From positions 1 to 22,382 of the forward strand of contig WFPU01000268.1 of the NCBI GenBank assembly GCA_015487435.1: a stretch of 22,382 nucleotides of DNA, given 5' to 3'. The notes under the pieces were generated by a model that made no database searches, was not told where the DNA came from, and saw only the letters and a list, made by a program, of their open reading frames with translations. Shown in pieces: positions 20,375-22,382 of this stretch. This DNA comes from Sulfurimonas sp. GTDB taxonomy: Bacteria > Campylobacterota > Campylobacteria > Campylobacterales > Sulfurimonadaceae. The translations under genes were made by a program, and so were the position numbers. Position 1 is the stretch's first letter. Every line of letters starts with the position of its first letter.

Positions 20375-22382
20375 TATTTATCTCCGTTTGCTAAAAGTGC
20401 ATATATTTTTGTGACATTATTGCATATATCGTTTTTTTTGTCCATCAAAAAGCTATCTCGCACTTTATGTTTGGTGGAATGAATCTTTGCTGTAACTATA
20501 TTTATGTTTAGCTTTTCAAAACAATCCATCATATATGCAAGTAAGCCAATTTGATTTTTAGTATTTACATTTATCTCTGCATGGGTTAGCGAATGCTCAC
20601 AATCTATAGTTATCTCATCTCTTTTTATGTCAGCTTTACGAATATTTACTTGTCTATCCATGTCAAAAGCTGCATCTATGATATCATGAACTTCTTCTAG
20701 TTCACTTCCATCAACATTTTGTTTAAACTCAATTTTAAAATACTTTATATCATCAAAAAGTGTAATAATCTCCATACTTCCAACATCTAAATGACTTAGA
20801 ACTCCAAGTAAAAAACCAAGATTTAGTGGAACTTTTCTATATATTTCAATACTTAATGCTTTATCGTTATGCACTGAAAATTGATAATTTTTTGTCTCTT
20901 TGGCTTTTGCAACAATTTTAATAATATCTATAGGTGTGTGTTTAAAGAAAAATAGATTTGATTCAATACTTAATAATTTTTTTTGTAACGATCTAGTTAA
21001 CGTAGCAAAAGCAGGATTATTTTTAACTTTTTTCTCAATTATTAATCTCTTAGTTGCATCGGTAATTCTATCGTTATTTTGAGAAATTTCAAGAGAAGAA
21101 TTATATAAATCAAGTAAAAGTTTAGAGTTAAATGAGTTGTAAACATTTCCACCAACTCCGTTAATATCTGCATAAGTTAAGATGTACAAGAGTTTTAGAT
21201 TTTTTTCATCTTTGATTTTTGACATAAATTTATATAAAGTTTTTTCATTGTGAATATTTTGTTTAAAGGCAACATCACTCATACTTACATGATGTTTTAC
21301 AAGTAATACTGAGCGTTCAATAAGTTCATCATTTAAGCCTAATTTTATAAGAAAAGGAAGTATAAGTTTAGCCCCAACCTCACTATGGTCTTGTTTACGC
21401 CCTTTTCCTGTATCGTGGAATAGAACAACGATTTTTAAAATTAGTTTTTCATCGTCACTTAATTTATCAAATAAATCTTTTATATGTGGTTCTTTAATAT
21501 CTTCAAGTGCTTCTATACATTTTATAGAGTGAATATCTACAGGATAATGATGATAACCATCAAATTGTGGCATATGCATAACTTTTCTAAAATTTGGAAA
21601 CAATTCATGCAGGATTCCAGCATCGTAAAATAGTTTTAAAAAGCTGAAAATATGTTTTTTTTGCAATAATTGTTTGAGAAGTATATATATATCGTTTTTA
21701 GATGAATGTGAAATTTTTGCATATGTAAATTGATTCAAAAATCCAGCATCAAAATGGTAAAACTTATCATCTAAATTGATAAGTATTTTTAAGAGTTCAG
21801 ATATTGGCAAAGTTTTCAGGTTATAAGATGCATAAAGTCTCTCATCTAACTCATAAATTCCTTTTTGAATACGGTTATGTCTAAATTTACTTATAAGAGT
21901 TGAATCTTCTATATATGGACGAACCATTTTTTTAACAAAGATTTGTGTGAAATTACTAATCCTCCATTGCGCTGCTAAAACCTTAGAAGCCATTTTTTGA
22001 GTGTTTGAAAACCCTAACATCTTAGTGACTTGTGGCATATACTCAAGTAAAAGCCTGTCCTCTTGTTTGTTAGCTATGATGTGAAGAGAACTTCTAACAC
22101 GAAACAGAAGCTCTAGTGCTATACGATACTCTTTATACTCTTCATCACTAAATAAATCACCACTTAAATCTCGTAAAGTACTTACTCCATAAATAGTCTG
22201 TGCTATCCAAAAAATAAGGTGTGAATCCCTAAGACCACCAACACTCTCTTTGATATTTGGTTGCATAGAAGTTGGATATTTTTTGCGTCTAATTTGTGCT
22301 TCTTCAATCTTTGCTAAAATATATTCTTTTTGTTCATGAAGTCTAATTTTGTTTAATTGTCTCTGTGTTGCGTGCCAAGTGA
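20374..22382 (-). CDS. glnD: Bifunctional PII uridylyltransferase/uridylyl-removing enzyme GlnD, N-terminus beyond window (partial)
   Basis: The last 668 residues of GlnD. An ATG exists at 22266, but the frame stays open to the window edge and the extra residues (ending RRKKYPTSM before QPNIKESVGGLRD) fit the family, so the true start lies outside. Visible parts are the segment after the nucleotidyltransferase domain (QPNIKESVGGLRDSHLIFW), the HD phosphohydrolase core with VVLFHDTGKGRKQDHSEVGA about 285 residues later, which removes UMP, and two C-terminal ACT domains that sense glutamine (second near the end, NQIGLLAYMMDCFEKLNINI). The nucleotidyltransferase active site is not in view. Its substrate would be Tyr51 of the glnK product encoded in this window. 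It is followed without a gap by glmS, a glutamine consumer. Confidence 0.93.
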   Translation of the reverse strand, partial: TWHATQRQLNKIRLHEQKEYILAKIEEAQIRRKKYPTSMQPNIKESVGGLRDSHLIFWIAQTIYGVSTLRDLSGDLFSDEEYKEYRIALELLFRVRSSLHIIANKQEDRLLLEYMPQVTKMLGFSNTQKMASKVLAAQWRISNFTQIFVKKMVRPYIEDSTLISKFRHNRIQKGIYELDERLYASYNLKTLPISELLKILINLDDKFYHFDAGFLNQFTYAKISHSSKNDIYILLKQLLQKKHIFSFLKLFYDAGILHELFPNFRKVMHMPQFDGYHHYPVDIHSIKCIEALEDIKEPHIKDLFDKLSDDEKLILKIVVLFHDTGKGRKQDHSEVGAKLILPFLIKLGLNDELIERSVLLVKHHVSMSDVAFKQNIHNEKTLYKFMSKIKDEKNLKLLYILTYADINGVGGNVYNSFNSKLLLDLYNSSLEISQNNDRITDATKRLIIEKKVKNNPAFATLTRSLQKKLLSIESNLFFFKHTPIDIIKIVAKAKETKNYQFSVHNDKALSIEIYRKVPLNLGFLLGVLSHLDVGSMEIITLFDDIKYFKIEFKQNVDGSELEEVHDIIDAAFDMDRQVNIRKADIKRDEITIDCEHSLTHAEINVNTKNQIGLLAYMMDCFEKLNINIVTAKIHSTKHKVRDSFLMDKKNDICNNVTKIYALLANGDK

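Noticed and set aside
20374..22266. Complete 630-residue protein starting at the ATG at 22266
   Set aside because: The frame is open to the window edge and the upstream residues fit GlnD, so this ATG is internal.

Overview
The window is AT-rich, gene-dense chromosomal DNA from a member of the Campylobacterota (epsilonproteobacteria), most like Sulfurimonas, Wolinella or their relatives. Three things point there. gyrA is followed by flgP and flgQ, as in Campylobacter. There is a Wolinella-type nrfHAIJ set whose NrfA matches the residue numbering I recall for the Wolinella enzyme at every key position. GyrA carries the Asn seen in wild-type Helicobacter pylori at the quinolone-contact site. The lineage is inferred from recalled family knowledge; no search was run.

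Layout. 1-3159 (minus): gyrA, then flgP and the start of flgQ (flagellar basal-disk proteins); flgQ runs off the left edge. 3414-9622 (minus): nrfJ-like, nrfI (ccsBA), nrfA, nrfH and an ammonium transporter (amt1), all co-oriented and probably read as amt1-nrfH-nrfA-nrfI-nrfJ. 9779-12879 (plus): a second transporter (amt2, divergent from amt1), the PII protein GlnK, and a third, more distant transporter (amt3). 13058-16473 (plus): an orphan TonB, thiC and mrp. 16599-22382 (minus): glnD (5' end beyond the window), glmS overlapping it by one base, and a membrane diguanylate cyclase with a periplasmic haem c motif.

How the genes fit together. NrfHA reduces nitrite to ammonium in the periplasm. 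NrfI is the haem ligase type that in Wolinella serves the unusual CX2CK haem of NrfA. Three Amt channels and PII sit directly beside the ammonium-producing enzyme, and GlnD, which modifies PII, lies about 9 kb away. ThiC and Mrp are adjacent; in Salmonella the Mrp homologue ApbC is needed for ThiC iron-sulphur function.

The most notable non-coding structures are: a family of paired 8-bp-arm hairpins at three intergenic sites with compensatory stem changes, two copies of which are framed by about 19-bp terminal inverted repeats; a 48-nt near-perfect hairpin followed by a start-codon-sequestering stem in the thiC leader, where no TPP riboswitch is visible; a terminator-like hairpin between nrfA and nrfI; and a palindrome abutting an apparently leaderless tonB promoter. 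I see no rRNA or tRNA gene, CRISPR array, transposase or phage gene. No gene-free stretch exceeds 300 bases.
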